Shown here: piece by piece, positions 45,527 to 55,494 of the stretch
Position numbering within the stretch: position 1 is the stretch's first letter
Layout of the letters: every line of letters starts with the position of its first letter
DNA from: Limnomonas spitsbergensis
Taxonomy: Eukaryota > Chlorophyta > Chlorophyceae > Chlamydomonadales
Direction: 5' to 3'
DNA: 64,000 bases
Assembly: GCA_037349105.1 (NCBI GenBank)
Contig: JAYJMM010000119.1
Location: forward strand, 186,001 to 250,000
Notes under the pieces: generated by a model
Seen by the model: only the letters and a program-made list of their open reading frames with translations
Databases searched by the model: none
What the model was told of the DNA's origin: nothing
Position numbers and translations under genes: made by a program

Positions 45527-46421
45527 GGGCAGAGGGGGAGAAGTCGGACCATCTGTGAGAAGGGGGCAGTTTCGGGACGTGTTCCTTCAAAGAATGGGTA
45601 AGGTCTGATGCAAACCACGGTTCGTCCGTGTCATGGGGGGGAGGGAGGCATGGCCATGCAGGTAGGTGTGCGAAGTGTTGGACATCTGAGGTGCATGTGA
45701 AGTCGCATTGGTCGGGGGATTGGAGGGCGAGTGCAGCACCCTTGTCTGCGAGTTCATTGCCAATGATGCCGATGTGAGATTTGACCTTGTACAGGTGAAA
45801 ATGGTGGCGGAGGCGTAGCCTGGTAAGGATGAGAGCACGAATGTCGAGGAGAAGGGGGGCGTGCTCACATTCAAGCAAAGTGTGCGGGTGGCGAAGGGCC
45901 TTCTGCGTATCATAGAGAGAAACCAAGGAATCTGAGAAAATGGTAAGATCACCGGTGTGGTGTAAGGCGGCATGGGTGAGGGCAGCATGGATGCCAACAA
46001 GCTCAGCCCGTGTAATAGTGTTGGTTTCAGCCCGTCCATCGGGGTGGACTGTGTAGGTAGTGGTGTCTTGAGTACAATAGACTGAAGGCCGCACCCGTGG
46101 CTGTGCCTTTGCCAGGTGTAGATAGGGCCGAGCCATCGGTGTAATATGCCGGTATATCGTGCCAACGGAGGGGGTAGGAGGGGGCGTAGGGTGGAGGGGT
46201 TGTCGGGCTTGGCTGGGCTGAGGGTGGAGGTGCAAGGATTGTGGTGGGCAGAGGAAGGAGATTTGCCTGGCCAAAACCGGGAGGGAGCAAGTAGCGAGAA
46301 GGGTGGGAGGAGCCCGGGGCCAAAGTGGGAGCAAGATATGGGAAAGTACGGGTTGTGTCCCCAAGAGTGTTGGAGATGAGGAGGAGGAGAAGGTCAAATT
46401 TCGGAATGCATGCGTTAGCAA
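45441..46421 (-). pseudogene. LINE RNase H domain
   Basis: Contains TNTITRAELVGIHAAL (catalytic Glu), LTIFSDSLVSLYDTQKAL (Asp) and HIGIIGNELADKGAAL (last Asp). The first Asp (YTDGS) lies in the preceding, shifted frame at about 46150. With that, all four RNase H carboxylates are preserved. The homologous frame in the 17.4-kb LINE has the same TNTITRAELAGI stretch, tying the two families together. Confidence 0.85.
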
Positions 46422-47550
46422 TATCGGCTGGAGTGAGATGGTCGGGGGGAAGAAAAGGTAAATGAGTGTGGTGGAGGTTGGTGTAAGAGATATGGCGATG
46501 GCCTGAGTTGAGGAGGGTCATGAATTTGGCATGTTTCCAATTGGGAACAACGATGAAGGTCGATGTAGGTATGTGGGGTTGTTTTTGAAGTGATGCCAAC
46601 GACCATCGGATAGCCTTGAGTAGTGCAGGACCAGAAAAAGGAGGCTCAACCAAGGAGGTGCCTGTCCAAGGGGTGGAATAAGGTTGATAGAAAGCCCCAA
46701 ATAAGCAGTCTTTCTCACGAAGAGAGGAATATTGAAGGGCTGAAAACGGGACAGAAAGGGGTGAAGAGAAACGGTGGACCGTGAGAGGCATGATAGCAGA
46801 GATATCAGTGTGGAGGCTGGCAGGAGTGACCCAGTGGGCATTGATGGCAGGGGGGGGGAGTAGTGGTGAATGTTTGCCGGTGCGTGAGGTAATGTTGGGG
46901 CGTTGGGGAGAGGTATTGGAGAGGCGGTAACGGAGGAGTAAGGAGGCAAGATCGTGTGCGAAGGACCCGTCAGTGAGGCGAGCGAAGTCAATTGGGTGTG
47001 TGGTGCGGATGCGGTCATAGCACGCGCATAGCCAAAGTAGGCGGCGGACAGGAATGTGACCAACGTAGGTGCCATTGGGTCGGTAGACAAATGCCCTATC
47101 GAGATGAGCCTGGGCCATAGAGGTGGAGAGGGTCGGCGTAGGGAAGGGTGTGTGTGTGGTAGGATAACGGAGCCCAATTTGGATAGTGAAGGAGAGGGGT
47201 GGGAGGATGTCGTAATCGGGGTGAACTGGTGAGGTATGGATGACGAGGTGGGAATCGATGAGTGATTGGTCAAGTAGATAATTGGGGTCTTCACCCGGAG
47301 GCGGTGGGAAAGGGGTGACCGAGGGAAAGGGATCCCTAGACCATGTGCCTTGCTGTTGGAGATTGGTGAGATGTGTGTCGAGGGGATGAACCGGTTCAAG
47401 CGCAGTGTCAAGCATGTGGAGGACATTGAGCGTGGCTGGAGGATGCAGCGTGTGGATCTGGGAGGTTGGTGGAGGAGGAAGGGGAGGGAGAGTTGTGCTA
47501 TGTCGTGGGAAAAGTGTTGGTATGGGTAAGGAGTGGGGGGGGGGAGGCAA
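46027..47550 (-). pseudogene. LINE segment: PCIF1-like methyltransferase domain and RNase H start
   Basis: 507-codon frame. The front is Pro-rich. The middle has AFVYRPNGTYVGHIPVRRLL and a helical stretch. Then comes a block I read as PCIF1-like: TVHRFSSPLSVPFSALQYSS, LFGAFYQPYS, SLVEPPFSGPALLKAIRWSL and STFIVVPNWKHAKFMTLLNS. PCIF1 proteins (cap m6Am methyltransferases) have FASPLN, FGS, an NPPF catalytic motif, a following helix and FIVF.P.W in the same order and spacing. Here the first catalytic residue is E (EPPF) instead of N, so activity is doubtful in this copy. The frame ends with the first RNase H motif (AYYTDGSALS) and shifts. The assignment to PCIF1 rests on motif order, not on a search. 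Confidence 0.6.
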
Positions 47551-47553
47551 GGA

Positions 47554-48762
47554 TTAGAACGTGTGTGCCAGGAGTGAGCGTGTGAAAGCAGGCATAATAA
47601 GTGGCCGTAGGATGGGCGGGAGGGAGGTAGACATACGAGTCATAGTGCATGCTAGACCAAGCAGTGTTGGAAGAGGACGAGGAAGTGTGGCATGGGACGG
47701 ACTGGGAGCGACTCGGGTACGGCGGGAGGGGACAGGTGGTGGGACGGGTGGGGTGGGTATACGCGTAGGAGGTGATGCATGGGTGGGTGCGGTAGGGTCC
47801 GTGTAAAGTAAAGAGGATGCAATTTGCTGAAGGGAATGATGAGTACCCTGCGGAATATGGGCGAAGTCATGAGCGACAGTAACCCGACGGGTATCTTCTG
47901 GAAGGGGTGAGGTGAGGGTGTGTTGTTTGGCAAGTGGCAGAGCAATGCCGTGGAGAAGGAGGGTCAGCTGATTGAGGGCCCGTTGTGCTTTGGCAAGATC
48001 CTCTGTCCGGGCTTTGTTTAAGAAAGCGTCACGAAGAGTGTTTGCCGGGATAAGGTAAGGGTGGCCACTTATGGTGGTGACAAGAGAAGCAAGGGAGACA
48101 ATGCCGACATGCCAAAGGGGGGAAAGGAAAGTATAGTCACTGATAGAGACGGGCATGGTATCGCCGCCAGGATGTGTTGGATGTAGGATGAGGATGAGTT
48201 GTTGAAGGAGATCGTTGCCGAGGAGGGGGATGATGCTGGAGGTGCTTTGGTGAAGAGTGATGTCGGCTTTGTGTAAGAGGGAGAGTTGGCGCATGGGGAG
48301 GGGGTGAATATAGAAACTACGAGGGGTGCGTTGCAAGGGGATGGGGAGTGAGCCATGGAAGTGAATTTGAGAGTGCAACACGCCTCGAGTTAAAGGTCCG
48401 AGGTCACCGCTGTCATTGAGAGCGCGGGTGAGGGAGAGGGCAGAGATCTGGATGTAATCGACAAGTAAGGATGTGAGTCCAACCCCTCCACGATCGAGGG
48501 GTGTGTGGATGAGGGTTGTGGGGAAAGAGGGACCAAGGTTCATGCAGAGCCGAGCAATTTGGGCAAGTTGTTGATCAAGGGTAGCAATGTCGGCCAACGA
48601 GAAGGGGGCGATTGGGAAGCAATACGTGATCTTGGGTTTAAGGACATGTTCAAGAATGTTTAGAGCTTGTTGGGGCGGTAGATTGGCATTGATGAGTTGT
48701 CGGCCTTTAGTATAAATAGAGGAGCTGAGATGTTGGAGATGGTGGCGGAAATCGAGTGTCAT
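47554..48762 (-). pseudogene. LINE post-RT (thumb/connection) region
   Basis: 402-codon frame in register with the upstream RT motif E. It shows the usual thumb-like helices (LNILEHVLKPKITYCFPIAP; ARLCMNLGPSFPTTLIHTPL), then a His/Leu-rich connector and a Pro-rich end. It stops at 47554, and the reading resumes in another frame at 47550. The boundary lies by a G/C-run, suggesting an indel. Confidence 0.75.
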
Positions 48763-48779
48763 GGTGATGTAGACACCAA

Positions 48780-49619
48780 GATATTTGTATGGTTTGTCAG
48801 GTGGATAGTCTGGTACGGGCTGGCTATTGACATGAAACTGGTCTTTTAATTGTTGCCGCAGACGGGTGTTATGACGGTCAAATGTATCTACAAGGGGGGT
48901 GAAACGATCTTTATGTAGGGCACCAGTGACCGCGCATTTAGAGGGGTTCAGGGTGAGGCCTGACCAGGAGCAGTAAGCGTCAACTTTACTGAGTTGTACC
49001 TGGAGGCGGTTGCGGCTGTGTGAGAGAAGGGCTACGTCGTCAGCAAAAGCTGGGCAAGTGAGGGTAAATTTGCAGGGGTGAGATAAACCTTGACGTTGTG
49101 CACAAGAGGGTGTACAGCCGTGGCCTCCAACCTGTAGCCAACGAAGGAGGGGTTCGAGATAGATGAGAAAGATTAGGGGGGAAAGGGTATCGCCTTGGAT
49201 GGTGCCCCTACCGACATGAACATCACGGGTGGCAAGACAAGGGTGTTTTTGGAGAACGATGCGAGAGGTGGCATTGGTATAAATGTCTTGAATGACTGAT
49301 ATTGCGTCAGGTGGGAACCCGAGGTGGCGAGGTCGTCCATGATGCGTAGAAGTTGGGCATGGTTGATGGTGTTGAAGGCACTAGAGAAGTCAATGTACAA
49401 GGCATATATATTGCGGTTATGAGCACGAGCGTCTTCAAGGGCATGGACATATCGTTGGAGGTGCCGCATGGTGTGGTGCCCTGCACGAAAGCCCTCTTGA
49501 GATTGGCTAAGGATACCAAAATCTTCGGAGTAATCGGTGAGAACGGCAGTGACGAACCGTGTCCAAAGTTTGTAGATAGTGTTGTGCATGCCAATTGGAC
49601 GTTTGTTTGTTAACCACAA
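48780..49619 (-). pseudogene. LINE reverse transcriptase core (frameshifted)
   Basis: The first frame (49619-49173) carries QSQEGFRAGHHT and ALYIDFSSAFNTINH (RT motif A Asp). Near 49325 the frame shifts and continues GTIQGDTLSPLIF (motif B), TCPAFADDVALLSHS (catalytic FADD, motif C), GLTLNPSKC (motif D) and KPYKYLGVYI (motif E), then runs on into the next frame without a stop. This order is diagnostic for a non-LTR RT. The single-base loss near 49325 would prevent a full-length product. Confidence 0.9.
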
Positions 49620-50467
49620 TGAAAGAAAGAAAGAAAACGCCTGAGCGTGGCTTGAGGAATACGGGATTTTAAATGCCGTACACCGGGAGACAAAAAACTT
49701 TGTGGTTAAGGAGGGTCGTCAAGGGGTACCGGACAATAATGGGCAGGGGAGTTTTCCAGATGGCGACGCTGACGAAGGATGTTTATATGGCAGCGTATGG
49801 TATGCTTCGTGAGACGGCTGAGGACGGAGGAGATGTCGTGTTTGGAGACACCGAGCATGCTGAGGATTTTATCGGCAGGACGAAAGAGGAAGCCTGCGGT
49901 TCCCAGAAGGATGATATGTGTATGAGAAGCAGGCGGGGAAGGATGAGGGGGGGGGATGGGCACGGTCGGCGAAGGATCAGGTGGAAGGGCAAGATGGAGA
50001 ACGGGTGCCAAGGAAACTGTCCAACCATTATGTTTGAGGAGAAGGATAAGTTGTAAATGTTGTTCTGATTTACGGGCATGGCACTGTTCGAAAGAAAATT
50101 CGGAGGTGTAACCGACTTCAACAACGTGTACAGTGCAAGTCCTCTGGAGCCGAGACATAGTTTGTGAGCTAGAGAGTTGACCAGCGCGGTAAAGACGAAG
50201 GAATTCGGAATGTGGGAGACCTTGTACAATAAGCAAATCCGGCCGCAGTTTGTCACAGTAATCAAAGGTGTCAGGGAAAGTGGGGGGTCGTCGGGGCACT
50301 AGCCAGCGTGGAAGACGGGTGTCATAGACCCCGAAGGTAAGGTTAGCACGGGAAGTGGCATCCATGATAGTAAAAGAGGAGCCTAGGGAGCCATTAGCAA
50401 TAGCAGTTTGGATGATGCATACAGCTCGGTTGTGTCGAGCAATGTATGAGGCGGACATGGAGGAATG
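49620..50467 (-). mobile_element. Second, short copy of the same LINE (copy B)
   Basis: About 845 bp nearly identical to 44423-45270, including the TTTC tail (49621-49636) and hairpin. It is 5'-truncated at 50467, where similarity ends (GAGGAATGAG then unrelated sequence). Its frame (from 50465 down to 49706) is open through the nuclease (RPDLLIVQG...VVEVGYTSE) because it has CAG where copy A has TAG. It differs by one extra G in a G-run near 49950. The few differences suggest recent amplification. Confidence 0.92.
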
Positions 50468-50880
50468 AGTCAGGGCCGGGCCGCTCAGCCGGCAGCATGA
50501 TATTTCAGAGATCCCCCAGCCTGTCCTGTCTCCTCTCCCCCACTTTGCTACCCCATATCGACCGCGTCTCTTCTGGGCCAAAATCAAATCTACGGTAATG
50601 CCGGGTTTTAGTGCTCTCGTCAAGCTCTATAATTTTGGAGGATGGGGCACATTTCCCCTTTTGCCCTCCCCCTTGGATTGGACCGCCTAAAACTGATTCG
50701 AAGAGCCTGGAAACACTGGAATTGGCTGGACATGATCTCCAAGCGAAAACGAGATATAGGAGATCAAGAACGTGGACGATAAATGCAAGAACGCGAGAGT
50801 GTCTGGATTGAGCCAGGCACCTCATCACTTAATGACTTATCAGTAGACACACGAAGTGTAACGCCATTAACTCAAGAAGT

Positions 50881-51404
50881 GTGAACCCTGAACAGAAAAC
50901 ACTGGAATGCATCGATACCGTCAGCACAGCTGACACTCGAGGACGGCGCAGCGGTCAGCAGCGTGACGGACGGTCCTGCCAACGGTGTTGGGCCATGGGA
51001 GATGGCGAGCATGTGGAGGAAGCGCTGCATGTCTGCTTCCAGTGCCCTAGCGTGAAGGAGAGGCTTAGGGAGAGAGGTTGGGCAGGCCCCCCGGAAGGCG
51101 CCACAGACTTTCAACAGTTGTACCAGGGCAGGCTCGGATGGGAGGCTCTGACATTTGTTGAGGACGTCGTTTGCTTTGTTGAGGCCTAGTTTTGTTGTTT
51201 TTTCTTTGCCTTCTTGAGGAAAAGGCTTGAAAGAGGCAAGGTTTACTTCGGGCTGCCTTTTCCTTTGGAGGGGGGGTACTTCTTTCCTTTGTTTTCTTCT
51301 CCTTCTTTCCCTCTTAACTTAAGTTTCTTTTCTTCCAACGAGACAGTTGGGCGCCCATGCGGCCGAGCCTTTTTGAGCAGGGCCCAGAGGTGTAATGTCA
51401 TCGA
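50881..51404 (+). mobile_element. LINE 3' end with zf-RVT-like knuckle (family A source)
   Basis: An open frame to 51189 contains TADTRGRRSGQQRD and CQRCWAMGDGEHVEEALHVC then FQCPSV, a CX2C...H...H-x-C pattern like the zf-RVT domain at the C terminus of L1-type LINEs, and ends DVVCFVEA. About 200 bp of 3' UTR follow, ending in the family A core (GCCGAGCCTTTTTGAGCAGG, then CCCAGAGGTGTAATGTCAT). The 5' part, including RT, is absent. Confidence 0.7.
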
Positions 51405-51591
51405 CCGATACGGTTTGCCAGACCTTTGTGTTCTTGTTGTTTGGAATGTAAAATTGGTGTTCTTATTGTTTGGAATGTAAAATTGCTTACTTTTCTTCCC
51501 TCTTGTGCCTTCTCCCATGAGTTTCAAAGCTAACTTTTTGGGGCCGACGTAGCACTGCTTTATTTAAGCATGGCCCAGAGGTGTAATGTCA

Positions 51592-52200
51592 CTAACCGTT
51601 ACGCGTGATGCAGTGATACGCTTGGACTTGCGCAGTGACAATGGTCTTTGCATCATGGGCAGGTAAATGAGACAGTCTCGCCGCCAAAGTCCACCTGAGA
51701 GGGTCGGCGTAGTAGATGCAGTTTTCCACCCGTCTTGGATCAAGGAGGGGGATCCCCAAGTACAGGTTTTGATATTGAGACAAAAGAGTTTCGAACGTGA
51801 ACGCAGTTAAGTCAAGCAAGTGCTTAAAATGTCCGGGAGTGCCCAAGGCTCGTCAGGTGCATAGTACAGCCAGACACCACATCGCCCGTGATAGACAGTC
51901 CCGCGCGCGTGAGTTAGTAAACATGTGATCTTAGTAGGTGACTGGTAGCTGGCGGGGGGGGTGCCTGCAGTTGCCTCGCAATTCCTCGAATGGAACCACC
52001 ATGCGAGCATACCATTGAAAGTCATGAAATGTCGAGGTACCCCGAGATATTCGGGCACGCGCTTGGCTTTTGTGCCCATCTAACAAGTTTTAGCCGGGGT
52101 CTTTGGCCGCGGCTCGGCGTCAACCATTGCTACGCCGGTCACGGTATCGAGATTGTGTAGAACTCTTCCCGGGGTGACAATCATCGTACCAAGTTTGCGT
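51592..52200 (-). pseudogene. Degraded unidentified protein-coding relic
   Basis: Minus-strand reading GTMIVTPGRVLHNLDTVTG ... PKTPAKTC, a stop, then MGTKAKRVPEYLGVPRHFMT ... GVWLYYAPDEPWA continues into a second frame, GHFKHLLDLTAFTFETLLSQ ... HLPAHDAKTIVTAQVQAYH. One stop and one frameshift interrupt an otherwise protein-like run of about 190 codons. The family is not recognised; a transposon protein is likely given the neighbours. Confidence 0.45.
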
Positions 52201-52292
52201 ATTTTGGAGAAGGGACCGCCCAGAGAGGGGAACCGCTCTGGGACCGCCACACTACTTTACGCTTCGCCGAATAACTTTACGCTTTGCCAAGA

Positions 52293-52322
52293 GTAATCCA
52301 ACCCGTAAAGCGGTTGGATTAC
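52293..52322. promoter_or_regulatory. Perfect 11-bp stem hairpin upstream of GST
   Basis: Arms GTAATCCAACC and GGTTGGATTAC with an 8-base loop, immediately followed by TTACGTCAT (52319-52327), which contains a TGACGTAA-type bZIP core. The TATTTATA at 52381-52387 lies 55 bp further on. Function in GST control is inference from position only. Confidence 0.35.
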
Positions 52323-52908
52323 GTCATCCTGAGCATGGTCCTCGTAATCAGTCCTCGTAATCGTCTGGTAATCCCACCTATTTATACCTGAGGTTAGCCT
52401 ACGTGCGATATCAACGCAATCCATTGCATCACCTATATCTGTAATACCGAGCTTCTCAAAATTCGACCAGCATCACCCTTGCTCACCACACATCCGCAGG
52501 TGAGGGCACCGCGCGCGGCACCGCACGCGTTAACATACTGGCTGCATGATCCTGCCCGACGAGCCCATCTCAATTGAATACCTAGATTCACCACGCGAAG
52601 TAGTAATGGAGGACAGTTATATTGACGATGGCGATGGTTCCATGGCTTGATCGAAAGCTCCACCCAGGGCTCCACCTCTCTTCTGGAATATTCCATCTTG
52701 ATTTCGTTCGCAGCGCATTCACAGTCGTTTCCAGCAGAATGAGAAAAGCGATAGATCGATCTGCTGTATTGCACCTTCATGGAAACGATGCTGGAAGGCC
52801 TGCTGGACTACTGTTACTGATGGCCAGCTGACCTGCCGTACTCAGGCAGACAGGCAACTGCCATCTCCTGACATGCGCTCCACTGCCTACATGCTTGCAG
52901 TTCAAAAT

Positions 52909-55494
52909 ATGTCGCCTCCATCGCTGAAGCTTATCTACTTCGACCTCCCAGGAAAGTGAGTATATAGAGCCGCAAGCAGGTAAGGCTAGGGTGGCTGGTG
53001 AGCTTCTGTAGGCCTTGTACCGAACCTTCGATATGGAAAGCTTACAACCAAAAACTATACTGCTACCGTATACCGTACTTGACCATGCACCACACGCAAT
53101 ATTAGGATTTTAACAACTGTCATGACACTTCTGTCTTTCTCTTTGAAGGGGAGAGCTGACTCGCATTATCCTCAACTATGGCGGCATCCCTTTTGAGGAC
53201 CACGCTTTCAAGAGGGAGGACTGGGCTGAGCTTAAGCCCAAGATGCCATACGGCCAAGTTCCAGTCCTAGAGGTCAGTGTCCCTGTCAGTGTGATCCTCA
53301 ACATGATTAGGGATAGCCGAGTGGCCACCACTGGGCCGATGGGATCTAGTTGGTGCAGCCAGCTTGTTGCATCAGGCCCCCATTGCCACAGGCCCTGCTG
53401 TAGCTAGATTTTAGCTTAGGTTTGCTACACATTACATGATGCTCTAGCAGGATGAACAGTTACTCCTCTCTCTTCCTTCATGGGCCTGAAGGGATGGAGG
53501 ACAAATACTGCCCGCCCCCTCCCATTGATGTGATAGTCAAGGGAGCAGAGCAGCGTAGGGTCAATACGGCATCCGCTTTGTCGCCACCAAGAGACTGAGA
53601 GACCTGGAAAAACTGCTTTGCTCAATTGACCTCCTCTTCATCCAAAGTTTCCCAACCTGAATTGCTTGCCCCACAGATTGATGGCAAGATGCTGGCCCAG
53701 TCCGCGGCCATTGAGCGCTACGCTGCGAACCTAGCCGGCGTGGTTCCCTCAGACCTGTAAGTTATGCGTCATGTCCTGAAGGTTTTGGTGAAGGGCTGGA
53801 TTTGGGGATGCTCACTGCACAAATGGTGCAGACAGTGGTTAAACTCCGCCCCATGTGCATCATGCTGTCCTGTCCAGTGGAGACATGTGGTTTAGTTGTT
53901 GAAATGTTTGCATTGGTGAGGGGGTGTTGCCTGTCTGAAAGGGCAAGGTCCGGGTGCTGAAGAGCACCATTCCTTTGTGAACCAGGATGGGCCAGCACAC
54001 ATAAAATCACCTGCTTCGGTGCCCTTCAACCTGTCTAGCCTGCTGCCTTGTCAGCTCCTTCAATCTCTGCCATAAAACACGCTCGGCCTAAGCCGGAAAG
54101 CCCTCGTCCACACCCTGGACTGAATCAGCCCCCTAAATCCGTAACTCCCCTTTCTGGATTCCTGCAGGCTGATTGCTGCGAGAGGGGATGAGATCATCGC
54201 CTTTGTTAATGAGTTCATTGAACTATTCCGTCCGACCTTCTCCATCAAGGTGCGAATTTGGATTGTGGGAGGCCGATAATTGGAAACAAGAGGGTAAGGT
54301 AGGCAGCCTGAGCTGTGCTGGGTCGAGTGAGGGACGGGGAAAAATTGCTGCACGAGCCAAAGCCGGCATCGATTGTTTCTTTGTTTGTGATTCAGCCATA
54401 TGTCAGTTACAATCTGTTCTCCAGCTCAAGGCTTAAGGAATAGCCAGTCTATGCTGGCTTGGCAGCTGGCCATAGGTGGGCCCCGAGTCGGGGGCCCTTG
54501 ACGAGCGCAGGCCCTTGACGAGCGCTGGGCGGTCTGCTTATAGTAGGCCTTTTAGCCGGAAATATAAGCACTAGCGACGCTGCTATCTTCATTGTGTAAC
54601 ATTGTCCACACAGCTCGGCTAGTCCGAGCAGCCTCAAGAAGTTGAAGTTGTTACAGACATTGGGAGTCACAAGAAAATCACAATCAAGGGGATCAACAGC
54701 CAAATGCGACTTGCATCAATACAGACCCCCCCTCCATGCTGACCACCTGTCAGTATGTCCTGAAATTGGAACGCATTGCAATGTTTGGACCCAGGAAGAA
54801 GTGCCCCTGTGTGAGGCTTGAAGAGCTGCAGGCAGGACTTGTTTAGGACATGTCCTGAAGTGGGCATGTGGATTGAACCCTCCCATTTTAGGCCTCCAAA
54901 TTCCTACACTCTGAGACTGGCTTTTTAAATCCCAACCTGGTCTTAATGCGAAGCCCTTAGCGTTAATTTGTATCATGCTACCGGAATCCTCCCCATCAGG
55001 ACCCTGAGGTGAAGCTCAAAGCCAGGCAGGAGATTGTGTCGGGGTCCATGAAGGACAAGCTGGTCAAGCTCACCAGCTTCCTGAAAGCGGCGAGCGATGC
55101 GGGCACCGAGTTCATCTTGGGGGATACGCCTGCTTTCGTAGAGTGAGTGCCTCTTCAGGACACTCTTCACGCACAGCACTCCCATGATATGATGACGCTT
55201 AAATCCTTTACATAGCTTTTCCCCTCACCCTGTCGTCTCACTTTGCGTCCCTCTCACTGGACCTCTTCCTCTCCCTCTCACTGCCGCCACCCCTCTGTCA
55301 CTCCTTTCAGCCTTGCGGTGTTCAGCGCACTCTCCGGGCTGGTGTGTGGATTCCTGGATGGTGTCCCCAGGACCCTCCTCGATGAATATCCGGAACTGAA
55401 GGCCTTCCACAACAAGGTTGCGGAGCTGCCACACATCGCAAAGATGTACGCAAGTGCGACAGAGGGGACGAAGCTTGGTTTTAAGCCCCTTTGA
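52909..55494 (+). CDS. Glutathione S-transferase, sigma-like (6 exons)
   Basis: Conjugates or isomerises substrates with glutathione; sigma-class members also include prostaglandin D synthases. Exons are 52909-52955, 53149-53272, 53677-53756, 54168-54249, 55000-55142 and 55311-55494. Phases fit and give 219 aa, a typical GST size. Seen: the N-terminal thioredoxin-like fold with KLIYFDLPGKGELTR (catalytic Tyr in IYF); MPYGQVPVLEIDGKMLAQSA (cis-Pro and gamma-glutamyl-binding motif); AIERYAANLAG; then the helical C domain ending KMYASATEGTKLGFKPL. The start at 52909 (MSPPSLKL) matches family N termini; an upstream in-frame ATG at 52873 would add 12 residues. Predicted cytosolic. Confidence 0.93.

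Larger units (their letters stand above)
44423..49619 (-). mobile_element. RandI/Dualen-like non-LTR retrotransposon, 5'-truncated (copy A)
   Basis: Reading the minus strand: reverse transcriptase (from 49619), post-RT region, a PCIF1-like segment, RNase H, CX2CX8HX4C knuckle and restriction-like nuclease, then the 3' end with an ACGC-loop-GCGT hairpin and TTTC tail at 44440-44423. The RT lacks its N-terminal motifs and no AP endonuclease is present, so the 5' part is missing. Frameshifts near 49325, 46100-46200 and 45500, and a nonsense codon near 44953, make it non-coding as a whole. Its 5' end touches the TTTC tail of copy B at 49620. Confidence 0.9.
50468..52872. other. Region between LINE copies and the GST gene
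   Basis: Holds a LINE 3' end (50881-51404), another family A fragment (51541-51600), a degraded unidentified coding relic (51592-52200) and, from about 52200, probable upstream sequence of the GST gene. That stretch has an 11-bp stem hairpin at 52293-52322, direct repeats around ACTTTACGCTT, a TTACGTCAT site and a TATTTATA motif at 52381-52387. A possible 5' UTR could be spliced. Confidence 0.5.
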
